Shown here piece after piece: positions 12,400 through 25,436 of a stretch of DNA of 64,000 nucleotides. The notes under the pieces are model-generated. The model saw nothing but the letters and a program-made list of their open reading frames with translations, searched no databases and was not told where the DNA came from. The stretch covers positions 695,074-759,073 of the forward strand of contig QANU01058179.1 of the NCBI GenBank assembly GCA_003254905.1. Direction: 5' to 3'. The stretch comes from Nissolia schottii. Taxonomy: Eukaryota > Streptophyta > Magnoliopsida > Fabales > Fabaceae. How positions within the stretch are numbered: position 1 is the stretch's first letter; each line of letters opens with the position of its first letter. Made by a program: the position numbers and the translations under genes.

Positions 12400-12950
12400 T
12401 TGTTGTATTGGTAAAAAGAGTTGAGAAGGGAATTGGGCTCGCGCGCATGAGTCCAAGCCATTTGGGCTCTTCGAAGTGCAAATCGGTGGATTTGCCCCCC
12501 TGTGCGCACGACAAAAAGCATCCTGGGCTTTTTGCAAACTTGTTTTTTTCAGCTTACCTAAGCAACCATGTTTCTTTGGACTTTTTACATCTTACCTGGG
12601 CAACCAAGCTTTTGGGCTATTGTTTTTTATTTGCTGGAATTCGCCTATAAGGTTGGCGGATTTGCTTCGAATTCACCAATCCCTTTGGCGAATTTGGTGC
12701 AAATGGTGATTTTCGCAATGTCCTGAATTCGCCAACCTTAATGATGATTTCAGGCCAAATTCGCCAACCTGGTTGGTGAATCCTGCGTGGCATGCCACGG
12801 GTAGCGCGAGTGTCACGTCAGCCCAAACCGTGGTAGTTTGGGAAATAGTTTGGAAACGAAAGTAATTTGATAAATAATTTCAACAGTAAGGACAAAAGAG
12901 TAAAATTGTCGTACACCAAATTTATAAGGTACATATATGCCTTTGTCCGA
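12400..12950. repeat. GC-richer repeat with recurring GAATTCGCC motif
   Basis: This block is clearly less AT-rich than its surroundings. The motif AATTCGCCAACC, or its complement GGTTGGCGAATT, recurs in both orientations in variants at about 12638, 12652, 12668, 12689, 12725, 12757 and 12770. It also contains GTGGCATGCCAC (12787-12798), a perfect 12-base palindrome. It could be the terminal part of a transposable element or a structured non-coding insert. No coding frame is supported. Confidence 0.4.
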
Positions 12951-13146
12951 AAAGAAAAGAGATGATGCATGCATTTGGACTGGCTATAGTTCAGGTAGGC
13001 GAATCATTTACCTCTTTTCCAATTCTTTCTTGGTGAACGCGTCCAGGATCACCTAGTAATTTGGTCCATCTCGAGAAATGAGAGATATCTATTACTGCTT
13101 ATCTTATACAATTTGGTAATTAGTTTATTGTCTCTTTTTGTTTTGA

Positions 13147-14001
<855 letters not shown>

Positions 14002-14720
14002 AAGAGTTGCTACACATTTCCTCATGTTTTAAATGAGAGTCTAAACTTGATGGTCATAATGAAGGGTGCAATATTAAATTTTTTTTCTCGCAAGTCATTT
14101 TCATTCAGCTAAGATGACAGCAATTTCAGACATTGCCAAAACCACTGTTTCCAACCTTCAAGTTATTACTTTGAAGGTTTAATTAGTAGGGATGCCGACA
14201 AGACTACAATGGTATATAATAGAGACCTTATGTCTTTGCTTCTCTTCATTTATTTGGAAAGGGTGGATTCGTGATCATTTGCAAGAAAAAGAAATGGAGT
14301 ATGTACAACGATTGAACTGCCGATAAAACATCGCAATCACATTGGTATGTTGGACCATCAGATATCAACAGAAAGCGAAAGCAATCTCGCACTTACATTA
14401 TAGGTCGTGTGTTGAAAATAGTAGGTAAATTTATGTTCGTTCACATTAAAACTATTCCTTTTTCCCCACCCAACCCTTCCTTGTAAGTACGAAAATAAGA
14501 GTGCTTAGAAAGCGATATGAAATTTGAATGGTGAATTAAGTCTGAAGATAGACTTATGATTCAAAGGGTCCCTTGATGCAAGGGGAACTAATAATTGAAC
14601 CAATGCTTTCTCCATCGTCAACGTTACTTGTTAGATGATTAGTGGGGATGTCGCAATCGCCCGAAGGCTACATTTCTCCTTCCACAAATCATCCACGCAA
14701 CTTAACCTTACGCTTTATCC
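14002..14720. other. Spacer between TADA remnant and AGP gene
   Basis: No gene seen. The right end acts as upstream region of the AGP gene: CCATAAATAAC at about 14726 is a plausible TATA-type element about 45 bases before the start codon, followed by a CT-rich stretch (14742-14754) suited to a transcription start. Confidence 0.45.
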
Positions 14721-14775
14721 ATAGCCCATAAATAACAAGCAAACTCTCTCTCGTAGACTTACCAAATTCCAGAAT

Positions 14776-16064
14776 ATGGCTGCAATGTTCTGGGCCTTTG
14801 CTTTGGCAAGCCTCTGCTTCCAGCTAGTTTCAATTAATGCCCAAGCCCCAACAACCACACCCACACCTACAACTCCAACTGCAACTTCACCCTCTTCTGG
14901 CACGCCACCAGCAGTCACACAACCACCCATTGTGGCATCATCTCCTCCCACCACAAGCAAACCACCAGCAGCAAGCCCTCCCACTTCTAGCAAGCCACCG
15001 GCGGCTCAGCCTCCTGTAAATGTGGCTCCCAAGGTTGCACCCGCTGTAAGCCCAAAAGCCCCACCACCTCAGATTCCTCCACCACAACCACCAAAAGTTT
15101 CACCTGTCTCAACTCCCACATTGCCACCACAATTGCCGCCGCCACCTGCTGCTTCACCACCACCAACGATATCCCCAACACCAGTCCAAACACCCCCAGC
15201 CCCTGCACCTAAAAAGGCAACACCAGCACCCGCCCCTGCACCCACAAAGAAAGCACCAACACCATCACCTGTTCCTTCCCCACCAACACTAGCACCAGCA
15301 CCTGTAATAGAAGCACCAGTACCAGCACCTGAATCGCCCAAGCACAAGAAAAGAAGACACAGACATAAACACAGGAGACATCAAGCACCAGCTCCAGCAC
15401 CAACAATTATTCGCAAGAGTCCCCCAGCACCGCCAGATACTACAGCAGATTCAGACACGGCACCAGCACCTTCACCAAGTTTGGATTTGGTAATATCTTC
15501 GACTAGTGAAACATCAATTTACAATCATATAACTCTCTCTAACAAAAGAGGTGATTATACATTAGAGTGAAACGAGCAAATTTTGACAATTAAATTTTGC
15601 ATGAATGATCAAGATTAAAAGGCATATTGATATCACGTGATAACTTAAAAATTCACATGACTTTTATGTTTTAATATTGGTCATTTATGTAAGATCTAAT
15701 AATGAAAATTTATTTTTCTCACTCTCATGTATTATATTGATGTCACATAATAACTTAAAAAATCACATAACTTTTGTGTTCTAATATTGATATTCATGTA
15801 AGATCTAATAATTAAGATTTGATCTTCTCAACTCATGTATAATCGCTATTCTTGTTAAAGTCATCTCTGATATATATGTATATAGGCAGACACATCCTCC
15901 TATCAGCATCACATTATTTTGATCAAATCCTTCCTTTTTTAATTTTTGTTTTTTAAACTTGACAGAATGGTGCACCATCAAACCATCAGCACGGGAGAAA
16001 TATGTGGGCAACGGCTGGACTTGCCATTACCGTTTTGCTAGCTGTCACCAGCTACAGCTGCTAG
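14776..16064 (+). CDS. Lysine-rich classical arabinogalactan protein (AGP17/18/19 type)
   Basis: Heavily O-glycosylated cell-surface proteoglycan core. Exons 14776-15489 and 15966-16064 join in phase 0 (GT at 15490, AG at 15964-15965) to 270 residues. A signal peptide spans about residues 1-23 (MAAMFWAFALASLCFQLVS, ending in INAQA). Residues 24-185 are rich in Pro, Ala, Ser and Thr with AP, SP and TP dipeptides, the sites of hydroxyproline arabinogalactosylation. A basic patch, HKKRRHRHKHRRHQ, defines the lysine-rich subclass, followed by APAPAP and APAPSPS. The short second exon supplies the C-terminal hydrophobic tail (ATAGLAITVLLAVTSY), expected to be the GPI-anchor signal. Without splicing the first exon would read on to a stop at 15570 and lose the anchor tail. 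The basic patch is richer in Arg and His than in some relatives. Confidence 0.9.
15623..15838. repeat. Two-copy tandem repeat in the AGP intron
   Basis: Units of about 110 bases begin ATATTGATATCACGTGATAA at 15623 and ATATTGATGTCACATAATAA at 15733. Both continue through CACAT(G/A)ACTTTT and TGTAAGATCTAATAAT. This is a local duplication within the single intron; the units have diverged modestly. Confidence 0.75.
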
Positions 16065-16299
16065 CAGCCTCGTTGCGACTATGATTCACTCTAATCAGTT
16101 ATTTGGTTTGCAAATATAGAATCATTTCACGTGTATAGATCTGAATAATGAGAATTTATACCTATGATTTTGTTTTTCTTTCGATTTTGTTAAAACAATT
16201 TATGGTGATCTCTATTCAAAAATAAAGAAAATGAATTTTTGGATTTTGGAAATAATCAGCAAAATGTTACATAGAAGTGTGTCCATATGAGTTATCACA

Positions 16300-19200
16300 T
16301 CAAATTTCATCAATTTCTGAGTCCACGTTCATTTTCTCCCGAAAGTCATACTCCGTGATAAGTCCAAGATTGTCAACTAATTTGTGATGCCGAAGACATC
16401 CTGCACACTAATAAAATGCAGTTCCAATTACTTCCAATAGAATAAATTAAGCACGTAATATTAATTATAAAATATGTCCATGAAGAACCCTGAAATGCAT
16501 GAGAAAATGTTCTTCAACATCGAATATTTTAGGCATTACATGAAATATTATGCAAGTTAGCAAAACAAAAGCGGACTTCAAAACAAATGAAAACGGACCT
16601 TAAGACTAGTCACAACACAATCAGCACAGATGCAGTTCAATATACTTGCATAGAATATTTTAGGCATTACATGAAATATAGAACTCTGCAGAAATGGCTA
16701 ATGGGCATCAATGCCGGCACAAGTTTTTTCATTTATGTGATGATCAATAAACTCAAATCTAAGAGAGGGAGATATCTGGTAATTTATTTTCTTTTCTTGG
16801 AAGTGAAAATTTGTCCCATTTTAATTATTTTACAGATATAGCTCACATTAATATGCTACATAAAAGAATATAAAACAGGACAGGTATAGCAAGATGGCAA
16901 CTAGTGAAGGGTCGATGCACCAACAAAGATAGTCTTAATTTAAAACACCATCCATGACTATATCTATATGCACATAGAACCAACCAGGGGTTAAAAACCC
17001 TATAATTTGATCCACTGATTTTGTTCTTAATCACGTACAAGTTGCCAAAGATCAACGTCAATAAAAATGTCAAAACACACCCTTTTTTCTACCCCCAAGA
17101 GTCAACATACTAATTTCTATGCGGTTATCAGGCAAAAAGAATCATTTTCTTGAGCAAAAAGGTTACTAAGTTGCAAGCCATCAAGCAATCAGCTCCATAG
17201 AACATGAGATGGCAGAGGGAAGAAGATAAGAGAAAATGACAATCATAAAAAGGAAAGTACTCACTACATATATAAACTAATAATCACATATGCAAAGTCA
17301 CTAACTTGGGCAGCAAAGATAAAGGTGAGCAAGAGCTATTATATGGATCACACACAGCAAAGTCTTTGAGAGAACAGGCTTTCTATGAGAGTGAGCAGAG
17401 CAAAACTAGCTATCGATCATACATGGGAAGTTAACATTAGAACATATTATGCAAGTTTTTTTAGTAGTCATGTGAGTTGTAACCTGTTAGCAATTTTTAA
17501 TCTTTGACATGCATGCAACATCCAATGACCATGATTCAGTCCTCTCCACTCTCGCAAAAAACCACTCTTCGCAATTGACATGTATTTACGTCAGTCTATG
17601 AACTGTGTCCAGAACCACCATATGTCCCATTTAACCCTTGGCCTGGTCCCTTTCCCCAATTATCAGCCCCATATTACTTTTTTAATTTTCTGATAAGCAC
17701 CAGGTATCTTCTCAAGATCAGAGCAAAAATAACCTCTGTATGTTAATGATGAAGTTGAAATTCCAGCGGGCAATTCAACCTCTAAATCATGTACTAGTAT
17801 GAAACTGAAAAGGAAAGAGAAATGGATAAAAAATATTTTGAGCAATTAAAGAAGCCTTCACCCACCTAAACTTTTTTGAATCAATAAAGGGAAAAAGAAA
17901 AGGACAGGGAGAAGAAGCTCTTCACCCTCCCTATTCCACTCTCAAATGCTCTACCTACCCACCAAGTTCATGCCACATCAGCAGTTAGTTATGCTCAGTG
18001 GTGCCGTCCTCATTTTCCTGACCGGCCTCTCTCATGTACTCACGTCTAACTCTCTTCTTACGCATTTGAATGATTCTACGAATGGTTCTTCTCACATCAG
18101 CATTACTCCTTTCAAACTCACATCAGTAGGCAGCATTACACTTTTATTACCCATATCAAGAGAGGTCCTATCATTTTCATATCATTATGTTTTCGCAAGA
18201 AGATGAGCAATAATCCATCCATGCAGGAAAACAGAAATCCTCTCTTTCAATTTTTTTTGTCTCATTCATTCTATAAAGCAGAAACCAACAGAACATGAGA
18301 TGAGAGCAAAAACCTTGCTCTGAAACTATTATGTTTTTTCTTTCTTTTTTCTTTTGATAAAAGAATACTTTTATTGAGACGAAGAGAAGAAATATACAAA
18401 AATATTGGACAACAAAAGATCCTCTTTACTAGAACAAGAACAAAAAAGAAAAATTACCACTTAAGTAGAGCTTTTCAGTATATCTGAGAAGGAAATTCCT
18501 CTCAAAAAGATTGTGTTTTATGTCAAATAGAGGTCAAACATCTAATCTTATCCCACAAAAAGAAATTATCCATTTGGTATATTCAATTTAAAGGCACTGA
18601 AAAACAAAACAACTATTCTTCAGATATGTAGGAAAAATGGTGCGGGCATACATTTTCCATCAGATATGGTCCCAGCAGATGCCATGCTACATGTGTTTTT
18701 TCCTACTACCTCCTGAATAGAAGATCCCTTTTACCTACCCCTTACTAAGTTGGATAGCTCCTATCATAAACAAATAAAATGCAACACAATTTAAGAGTTT
18801 CTTGGACTGATGCCAGCCGTAAAAAGATCACCATTGAAAAAATATATATGCTGACAACTTTCAGACAATTTTGTGAAACATATAGATTCCACATTCCTGT
18901 TCACCAAAATACCCAAGAAATAATGGATACCTGCACAAAAACGGCACCCCTTTCATAAGCTAATCTGTTCACAAGTCTATTTGTTCTCTCACCACACAAG
19001 TCACATGTAAATTGTACAAGCAAACTTCTTCTTGGGAGATTTGAGTCAATACTAGCACCCTGCAACGCATAATGAATATGTATGATTCAGATTATAAAAA
19101 TTTATCAGCAAGTTTCTTTTGGGATATCATAAAAGGGGAAACTAATTGGCATTTTTTCTAGATATAAAACCACATAATAAATTGACAGCCATTCAATAAC

Positions 19201-20424
19201 AACATCAACCAAGCTTTATTTGACCATGTGGGGAAACGAATTAGTACTTGACAGACTAACTTAATACAAAGCCAAAATATAGTTTCCAAACATCCTTAAA
19301 GCACAAATGTGTAGGAGGAATGAGAAACAGTTCATCAATATTTCATTCATCCACAATTAATATATATACATATTCATAAGCGTGAAATAACAAAGACAAG
19401 ATCAGTACTTGAGAGGAACAAAAAAGGTACAAATAAAGGTTCTGAAAAAAGTTCTTGAAATAATATCACAAAAATGGCCTCAACTACATCAGCAATGCTC
19501 AAACAAAAATGAATAATTATTGAATGCTAAATGCCATAAAAATGTTTGTCTACATAACAATTCACAAACATCATATCACACATTGGAATTAGAATGACTA
19601 ACTGAATCTTATATATTTTGAACTTCAAAGACGTATAAGATGGCTAAGCCAAAGAGCATCAAATAGTCAACAAAATTTGTTTTCCATATCAACCACTCTC
19701 CCAGAAAAAAATCAGGAAATCACAATCCATAGGAAAGAACTCATCCTCATTTCCATTTGCTAAACTAATATTTATTAAAAATGAAATATTAATTTATTAA
19801 TATTAACCACATTTAGTTTCCCACGCCTACCATAAATAACAAATATTAAAGCCATGAATCACAAGTTTACAACCCAATATGCAAAAGAACTTAATCTAAT
19901 TTTCATTTCCTATAAATTAAGAAAATAATAATTATAATAATAACAATGACTAACCTCTTGTGAATTTTTTGATTCTGGTTCTGGGGAATTAAGAGAATCA
20001 TCACCCACCAACCCACGGACCCTGCATACCCGACCCGCTAGCCTTGGTGCCACCCCTGCTGGACCAGAAAATCTGGACCTGAAAGCAAAGCGGTTTCGCT
20101 ATTGCACTATAAAATTGATGTTTAGAAATTCCAAATGAGAAAAACGGACTGAAAGGACATAAAAGTTTATCAAAACAAAGAAAACATAAGAAAAAAAAGA
20201 AAACCTCAGGAGAAGGGGGAATGTGAAAGGGAACCTAACCTGGAAGCTCTAATAGAAGGAGGGTTGAACTTGGAAGCCGAAAATGGAAGGCAGAGGTTGA
20301 TGCATCGACAGTGAGTATGTTGGGGATTTTTGTGTGTGCAGAAAGAGAGAGGATGAAGCAGCAGAGGGACGCTGCAGAGAGAGGTGATTGCCGCCATTGG
20401 TGGTTTTTGTAACTGAAATACCAT
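16300..20424 (-). CDS. DNL-type zinc-ribbon protein (Zim17/HEP family), probably plastid
   Basis: Members of this family (Zim17/Tim15/HEP) keep organellar Hsp70 soluble. Exons on the minus strand: 20424-20240, 20078-19955, 19059-18931, 16407-16300. All boundaries are GT-AG, phases close, and the product is 181 residues, or 172 from the second Met (20397), which begins MAAITSLCSVPLLLHPLS and looks like a better transit-peptide start. The zinc ribbon is complete: CDLCGERT, then CAGCLRHHKLVDNLGL with the diagnostic DNL motif. The protein ends FREKMNVDSEIDEI. The last intron (16408-18930) is about 2.5 kb and separates the two cysteine pairs, so the final exon is easy to miss. The Ser-rich, acid-poor N-terminus suggests chloroplast targeting; mitochondrial targeting is not excluded. 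Confidence 0.88.
16408..18930. other. Long last intron of the DNL zinc-ribbon gene
   Basis: Non-coding. It contains a 27-base phrase starting GAATATTTTAGGCATTACAT repeated directly at about 16521 and 16651. No complete mobile element was recognised. Open frames in it have no recognisable product. Confidence 0.5.
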
Positions 20425-20559
20425 TGTCTTGTCTTCAAGAAAGAGGGAGCCAAAGCATATAGCCTAATTAGAATATTCACTCGCCATGGTGAAACTTGGA
20501 CTTGCGTGCTATCAGTACCCACTAAAGCTAGAATTTCACCACTGGGAAAAGTGATATCA

Positions 20560-21569
20560 TTATCGATAAGGTAAATAATAAAATTTATTTTTATTTTACT
20601 AATATATTTTATTTATGTTGTGCTTAAATATGTAAATTTAACCAAAATATTGTATTTTTTATTTAAAAAATATTTGCATATAATTAATATATATTATTTT
20701 TTTAAGATAGTTATTAAAATTAAAATTAAATACTAAAATTAAATTATTCAATTAATAAATAAAAAATGACAAAAATGAGTTTAACAATTCACATTGACTC
20801 TTCAAATTCACAAAAATATTTTTAATTAAATGGGTCGAATCAACTTAACCCATAGATAAGGCGCGCTGTGACAAGTTTGACCTATAGGTTAGAGAGAAAA
20901 TGATAATTTTTTATTTTATTTTATGTTTTAGACGTGTTATAAGAAGAAAAAAAATATATAAATAGAGTAGCCAAACTCAAAACTCAAAAGGAAAGAAGTA
21001 ATGTAAAAAATAATTAATGATTACTCACTAAAGATACTATATACGTAAGAAAAATATACAAATGTGATTTTAGTTTGATATAACTTATAAATGGTTGCTA
21101 GAAACATAGTAAGCCATTAAGTGGTTGTCATGCCTTTCACAATATCAATTCTGAAAAATTTTTATGGTTAAATAAAAAAGATTAATATATAGTCAAATCA
21201 TAATTTAAAAAAAATCAATTAACAAATAATAATGCTATCAAACTAATTAATGAAATGAATAAATTTTTATAAAATAGACAAGTATGAGATCAAAAATAAA
21301 AGAAAAATAAATAAAAATACAAACTAAAGCAAGTATAAAACAAAACAAATAAACAATAGGCAAAATACACATTTTGGTCCTCTAACCAATTGATTTTCTG
21401 CTATTTATTGTCCCTTAACTCTTATAAAATGCACTTTTTGGTCGCCTAACTTATTTTTATTTTTTTTAGTCCCCTAACATTTGAAATATTTATAATATGC
21501 ATTGAAAATATAAAATATTTATTCACACTTCATTTTTTATTGACTAAAAATATTTAGTAATAGTAAACT
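20560..21569. other. AT-rich spacer between DNL gene and LINE remnant
   Basis: No gene seen. Around 21361-21480 there is the phrase CATTTTGGTCCTCTAACC and the similar TTTTGGTCGCCTAAC, a pattern often found near the ends of plant MITE-like repeats, but no convincing partner end was found. Confidence 0.4.
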
Positions 21570-22200
21570 TTTGTATCTCTACCCTGTGGCTGGCTATAGG
21601 TGATTATAATGAGATTCTCAATAGCAGAAAGGTGCGAGGGGGCTCCTTTTGGCAGTAGAGAGCTCAGACTTTTACGGATTGTCTGGATGATTACAGACTG
21701 ATGGATATTGGTGGTGCAATTGGTAGCTTGTTCGCTTGGCAGCAAAATGTTTGTGGCAATTGTACAATATATAAGACATTGGACAGAGCAGTAGTAGATG
21801 TGGAGTGGCTTTTGATGTTCCCTAAAGTTGTGGTTGAAGTGTTGCTCTATTTTTATTCTGATCACCATCTGGTTCTAATCAGATTTACTGGCTTGTTTCA
21901 ACATAGTGGTATTAGGCCTTTTTGATTTGAAGCTACTTGGTCCCGTCATTCTTCTTATCACAAAATAGTTCACGAAGCTTGGTTTCTTGACCAGCCTAGG
22001 TTCCCCAAGAAGATTTGCCAAGTTCAAGAGGATTATCTCTCTCTATCTCTTTTAATCGAGATGTCTTTAGTAATGTATTTCCTAGGAAGCACCACACTGA
22101 GGCTCATATTTGGGGTGTTCAAAAAGAACTTGAGGGTTATGATAGACAAAATCTCATAGTTCTTGAACACTCTCTCCAAGTGGAATATTGGCAGATTTTG
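21570..22200 (+). mobile_element. LINE (L1-type) endonuclease fragment
   Basis: The plus strand encodes pieces resembling the exonuclease-endonuclease-phosphatase domain of plant L1 elements: WLAIGDYNEILNSRK at about 21583, FAWQQN, LDRAV near 21780, and SDHHLVLIRF near 21860. In-frame stops are present at about 21658 and 21922, so it is a dead remnant. Both ends are missing; the right end is cut by an LTR beginning near 22206. An approximate left limit is given. Confidence 0.72.
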
Positions 22201-22205
22201 AAACA

Positions 22206-24240
22206 TGTGATGACCCGTGTTTTGAAAGGGCATTGTAGCAACATAGAGTTAAGAACGCGCTACAGCTTTCCCACAGCATTGCAGCGACAAGGAGAATGTG
22301 ACGCACTGCAACATCACAGAGGTTCTAGAAACTCAAGTGCCGCAACAACAACATAAGAGGAGGAGCCCCCCTTTTCCTATAAATAGAGACCCCCAGGAAA
22401 AGTTACAGTTGCTAATTCCTTTAGAGTTTCTAAGGTTCCATCCAGTGTTAGAACTTTTCTGCTCAAGTTATTTTTGTAGGGATGCAGCGTCTTCATTTAA
22501 GGTAGGTAATTAGTCTTTTTAGGGTGGCTTAGAGTAGTAGGCCCCAACACCACTTTTTTAGTAGTAGTATCGTTGTGGCAGTCCACGACCATCTTGACAA
22601 TGCCAGTTCGTCGTAGTGATGCCAGTTCGTTATCGCGATACCCTTTAGTAGTGTAATTCTATCAATTTTCACATAGTATGGTGTTTGTTGGTCAATCTAG
22701 GTGGCAACAATACGTCATTCATAGCTTCCAGTGCTAGTGCTCCTCATTTTTAGGTCATTCCAAGTGATTGGAGGTCTTGGTGGGTTGGCAATTTGCCATA
22801 TTAGTGGTCTGCTAATCAAGTTAATTGTGCTGGCATGATTAATTAATTACTTAACTATTTAGTTATTTAGTATTTAGATTAATTAAGTGCTGGCATGTTT
22901 GGGCCTATGTAGAGACTTATATACATGTTCATGTTATGCAGCATTAAATGAACAAAAATGCTACATGTACACCCAATTTTATATACCCATACATACACCA
23001 TTAATAATACACAAACTTTATTCTCACGAGTGCACAAACATTACAAACTTATAGATGATATTCTCAATTATACTTAATTAAGTGCACAAACATTACAGAC
23101 ATTAAAACACAAACTTTATGTATATAAGTATAAGGTGTATGTATGGTGTATATTTTTTGGTGTACGTGTAGCAAGACATGCTTAGAATTGCATGGTTAGT
23201 CTTAAGTAGTGACTTCTATATGGTTTGTTAGTAGGATAATGCACTTTCCATAATGAGTAGACATAGAATATAATATGTTGGTAATTATTAACAGTATTAA
23301 ACTATAGTTAGATCACCTATGATAATTAAAGTATCATAATCAGTTATGCATGAGAACCTTAGGATAACAGACTTACATTTTAGCAGTATTAGTATTTATT
23401 ATAATTCAGTTATTTCCACGAGTTCAACGTACTTAGTGAGTTCTAGATATGGGTTCAACGTACCCACAATGATCTTAGTATACCATAAGAGTTCCAGCGT
23501 ACCCGAACCGCAAGGATTTATCTTGGTGAAGCAAGGCTGGGATTGTATCCCCTTGACCGACGATTGAGACGTGTCTCTCATTGACTCCTCAGTTGGAGCA
23601 AACAATACTACACAATTACTATATCAATTTTCTATTTAGCATTAGTGTTGTCAGAACATTTACATACACTATGTGGATTTTACTAGATTATCTTGTAGCT
23701 ATTTACTTTCAGTTTTATATGCTTATGTTATACGATTAGTACATGTTATGTGAGTAGTACCGTGATACCCACCATTGAGTTGGAAATTCACTCCTCTGTC
23801 ATGTCATTTTTCAGATACAGTTGAGGAGTGTGATAACGTGCTTGTCATCCAGTAGCATTGAGGTCCAACGTCAGTGGTGAGCTTCACTTTTCAATAGAGT
23901 CTACCGTTATGTTAAATATTAAGATGCTCCAAATAGCTTAGGTATGGTCATACAATATTAGGCATTTATGATTATCATTATTATTTTTACCAGTTTATTT
24001 ATCAAATCATATGTAACTCAGATAATTCATATTATATCTTATGTGAATCAGTTATTAAATAAATAAATCGCATGCACAATAATTAAAGTTACAATAGAGC
24101 TTTTGTAAGGATAGTATGCCTACATGCGGTCATGTCCGAGCTTGAGGTGTGACAAAGTGGTATTAGAGTCATAGGTTTTCCTTAGTTATCTAGAGTTAGG
24201 GTCTTCAAGTAATGCTATGACTATGTGACTGGAAGTACAC
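22206..24240 (+). mobile_element. Fossil LTR (Ty3/gypsy chromovirus-like) with short internal stub
   Basis: The LTR runs from TGTGATGACCCG at about 22206 to GGTGTGACA ending at 24154, about 1.95 kb. A promoter-like CCTATAAATAGAG lies near 22375. The LTR is followed directly by AGTGGTATTAGAGTC (about 24156-24170), a degenerate initiator-Met-tRNA primer site. Only a few tens of bases of internal region follow. No coding region or second LTR is attached, so it is a broken, old copy. It interrupts LINE sequence at its left edge and carries a MITE at 22968-23172. A related LTR piece is at 46373-46812. Confidence 0.7.
22968..23172. mobile_element. Small inverted-repeat element (MITE), copy 2, inside an LTR
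   Basis: The left end GCTACATGTACACCCAATTT pairs with the reverse complement of the right end (GCTACACGTACACC, then AAAAAATATACACCATAC). The interior is the reverse complement of copy 1 at 10427-10655: AAACTTTATTCTCACGAGTG, then CACAAACATTACAAAC, and ACTTAATTAAGTGCACAAAC. It lies within the 22.2-24.2 kb LTR and therefore inserted after that LTR did. Confidence 0.75.
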
Positions 24241-24244
24241 TGAC

Positions 24245-25261
24245 ACAGAGATTGTCGTCTATCTCTTTATCAAATAATTTAAAAGCCAAATCAACCCAAA
24301 TAAAATGCAGTATAGGTTGACTCGGGTCGTCTCACAATAAAGTAATTAAAACCAATTAAAGTAAGCTGGGGATTTAATTGAGGTGAATTCGATTAAAAGA
24401 AATTAACAATTAATAAAGGCAATACCCTGCATACGATTTTTCCTAGATTAATGATTAATTATCATTGGTTCCTTAATTGATTATTCATAAAATGAATGTT
24501 GTTCATTAGTCAAAGATCTCTAACTAATGTGCAAGTCACTTAAGAGATTACAATTGCGCTCTCCTAAGCATTAACTAGTAATTAACATCTAAGATCTCAA
24601 CATCGAAAACCTATACTAATCATATTTCCAATTGCACAACCTAATCAAATCTGATTAGTTCCCAAGGTTCTTAATCCTAATTTAATAAATCCTACAATCG
24701 TCAAGATTTATCAATTCAGAATTAATCCTAACCAATAAGATGCAATCACTATATTATTAGTTAGAAGGGGAGAGCATTATGAATTATCATGAAGCACAAG
24801 AACCTCTAATTAATTCTAATCCTAGAGTTAAGGTAGGAGCAGATAGGTATTCTTTGAATTGGTAGAATGCTTCCTCGCACTCCTATTTCCACAAAAAGGA
24901 GACTCCTTCTTGGTGAGCTTAAAAAATGGCAATGTTTCTCGAAGGCCACTAAGAAACGTGTTAGGGAAACAATCCTTCTTGTGTGGCTTTGCACTTCTTT
25001 GAGGGTAGTGGGGATTCTCATTTCTAGAGTGGCACAACATTTTTCACGATTTGCTTCAATGCGTCTCCTTGTTAACATGAATCCAAGGAATTTCACTGCA
25101 AATGCGCATTTAGCAAAGTTTAGCCTCATATTATTCTCATAGAGGCATTGGAGTACAATTATTGAGACTGTTGATAAAATTATTAAAATTAGACTATTTA
25201 ATTCTTCCATCCATCTCCATTGATATAAAATATAATGAAAGGACATTAAAGGTTCACACAA
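24245..25261 (-). mobile_element. Fossil Ty3/gypsy remnants: LTR-like piece and reverse-transcriptase piece
   Basis: On the minus strand, 25261-24806 encodes pieces typical of the end of a gypsy reverse transcriptase (NMRLNFAKCAFAV, then KFLGFMLTRRRIEANREKC and KEVQSHTRRIVSLTRFL), closest to the Tat lineage. The adjacent 24245-24800 is AT-rich and resembles in style the LTR at 41.1-42.4 kb, so it may be LTR sequence of another element. Both are broken and old. Whether they belong to one insertion is not clear. Confidence 0.6.
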
Positions 25262-25436
25262 AAAATGACTCGTTTTACTTAATTAATAGTAAATCCTCTT
25301 GAAGCAAAACAAACAAAGTTATTTCACATTCTATGATTGCGAAACGTTTTGCGGTTTTGGAATTTGAAAATTGCAGGTTGTAGGTAGGAACAACGGAACA
25401 TAAAACGAAGGGGGGAAGGGCAGAACATCGCGTAAA

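Noticed and set aside
15069-15406. Gly- and Val-rich minus-strand frames opposite the AGP gene
   Set aside because: They are antisense shadows of the Pro/Ala/Ser/Thr-rich coding sequence, which has a signal peptide and conserved basic patch.
24867-25142. 91-codon plus-strand frame
   Set aside because: It is the antisense shadow of a gypsy reverse-transcriptase remnant on the minus strand.
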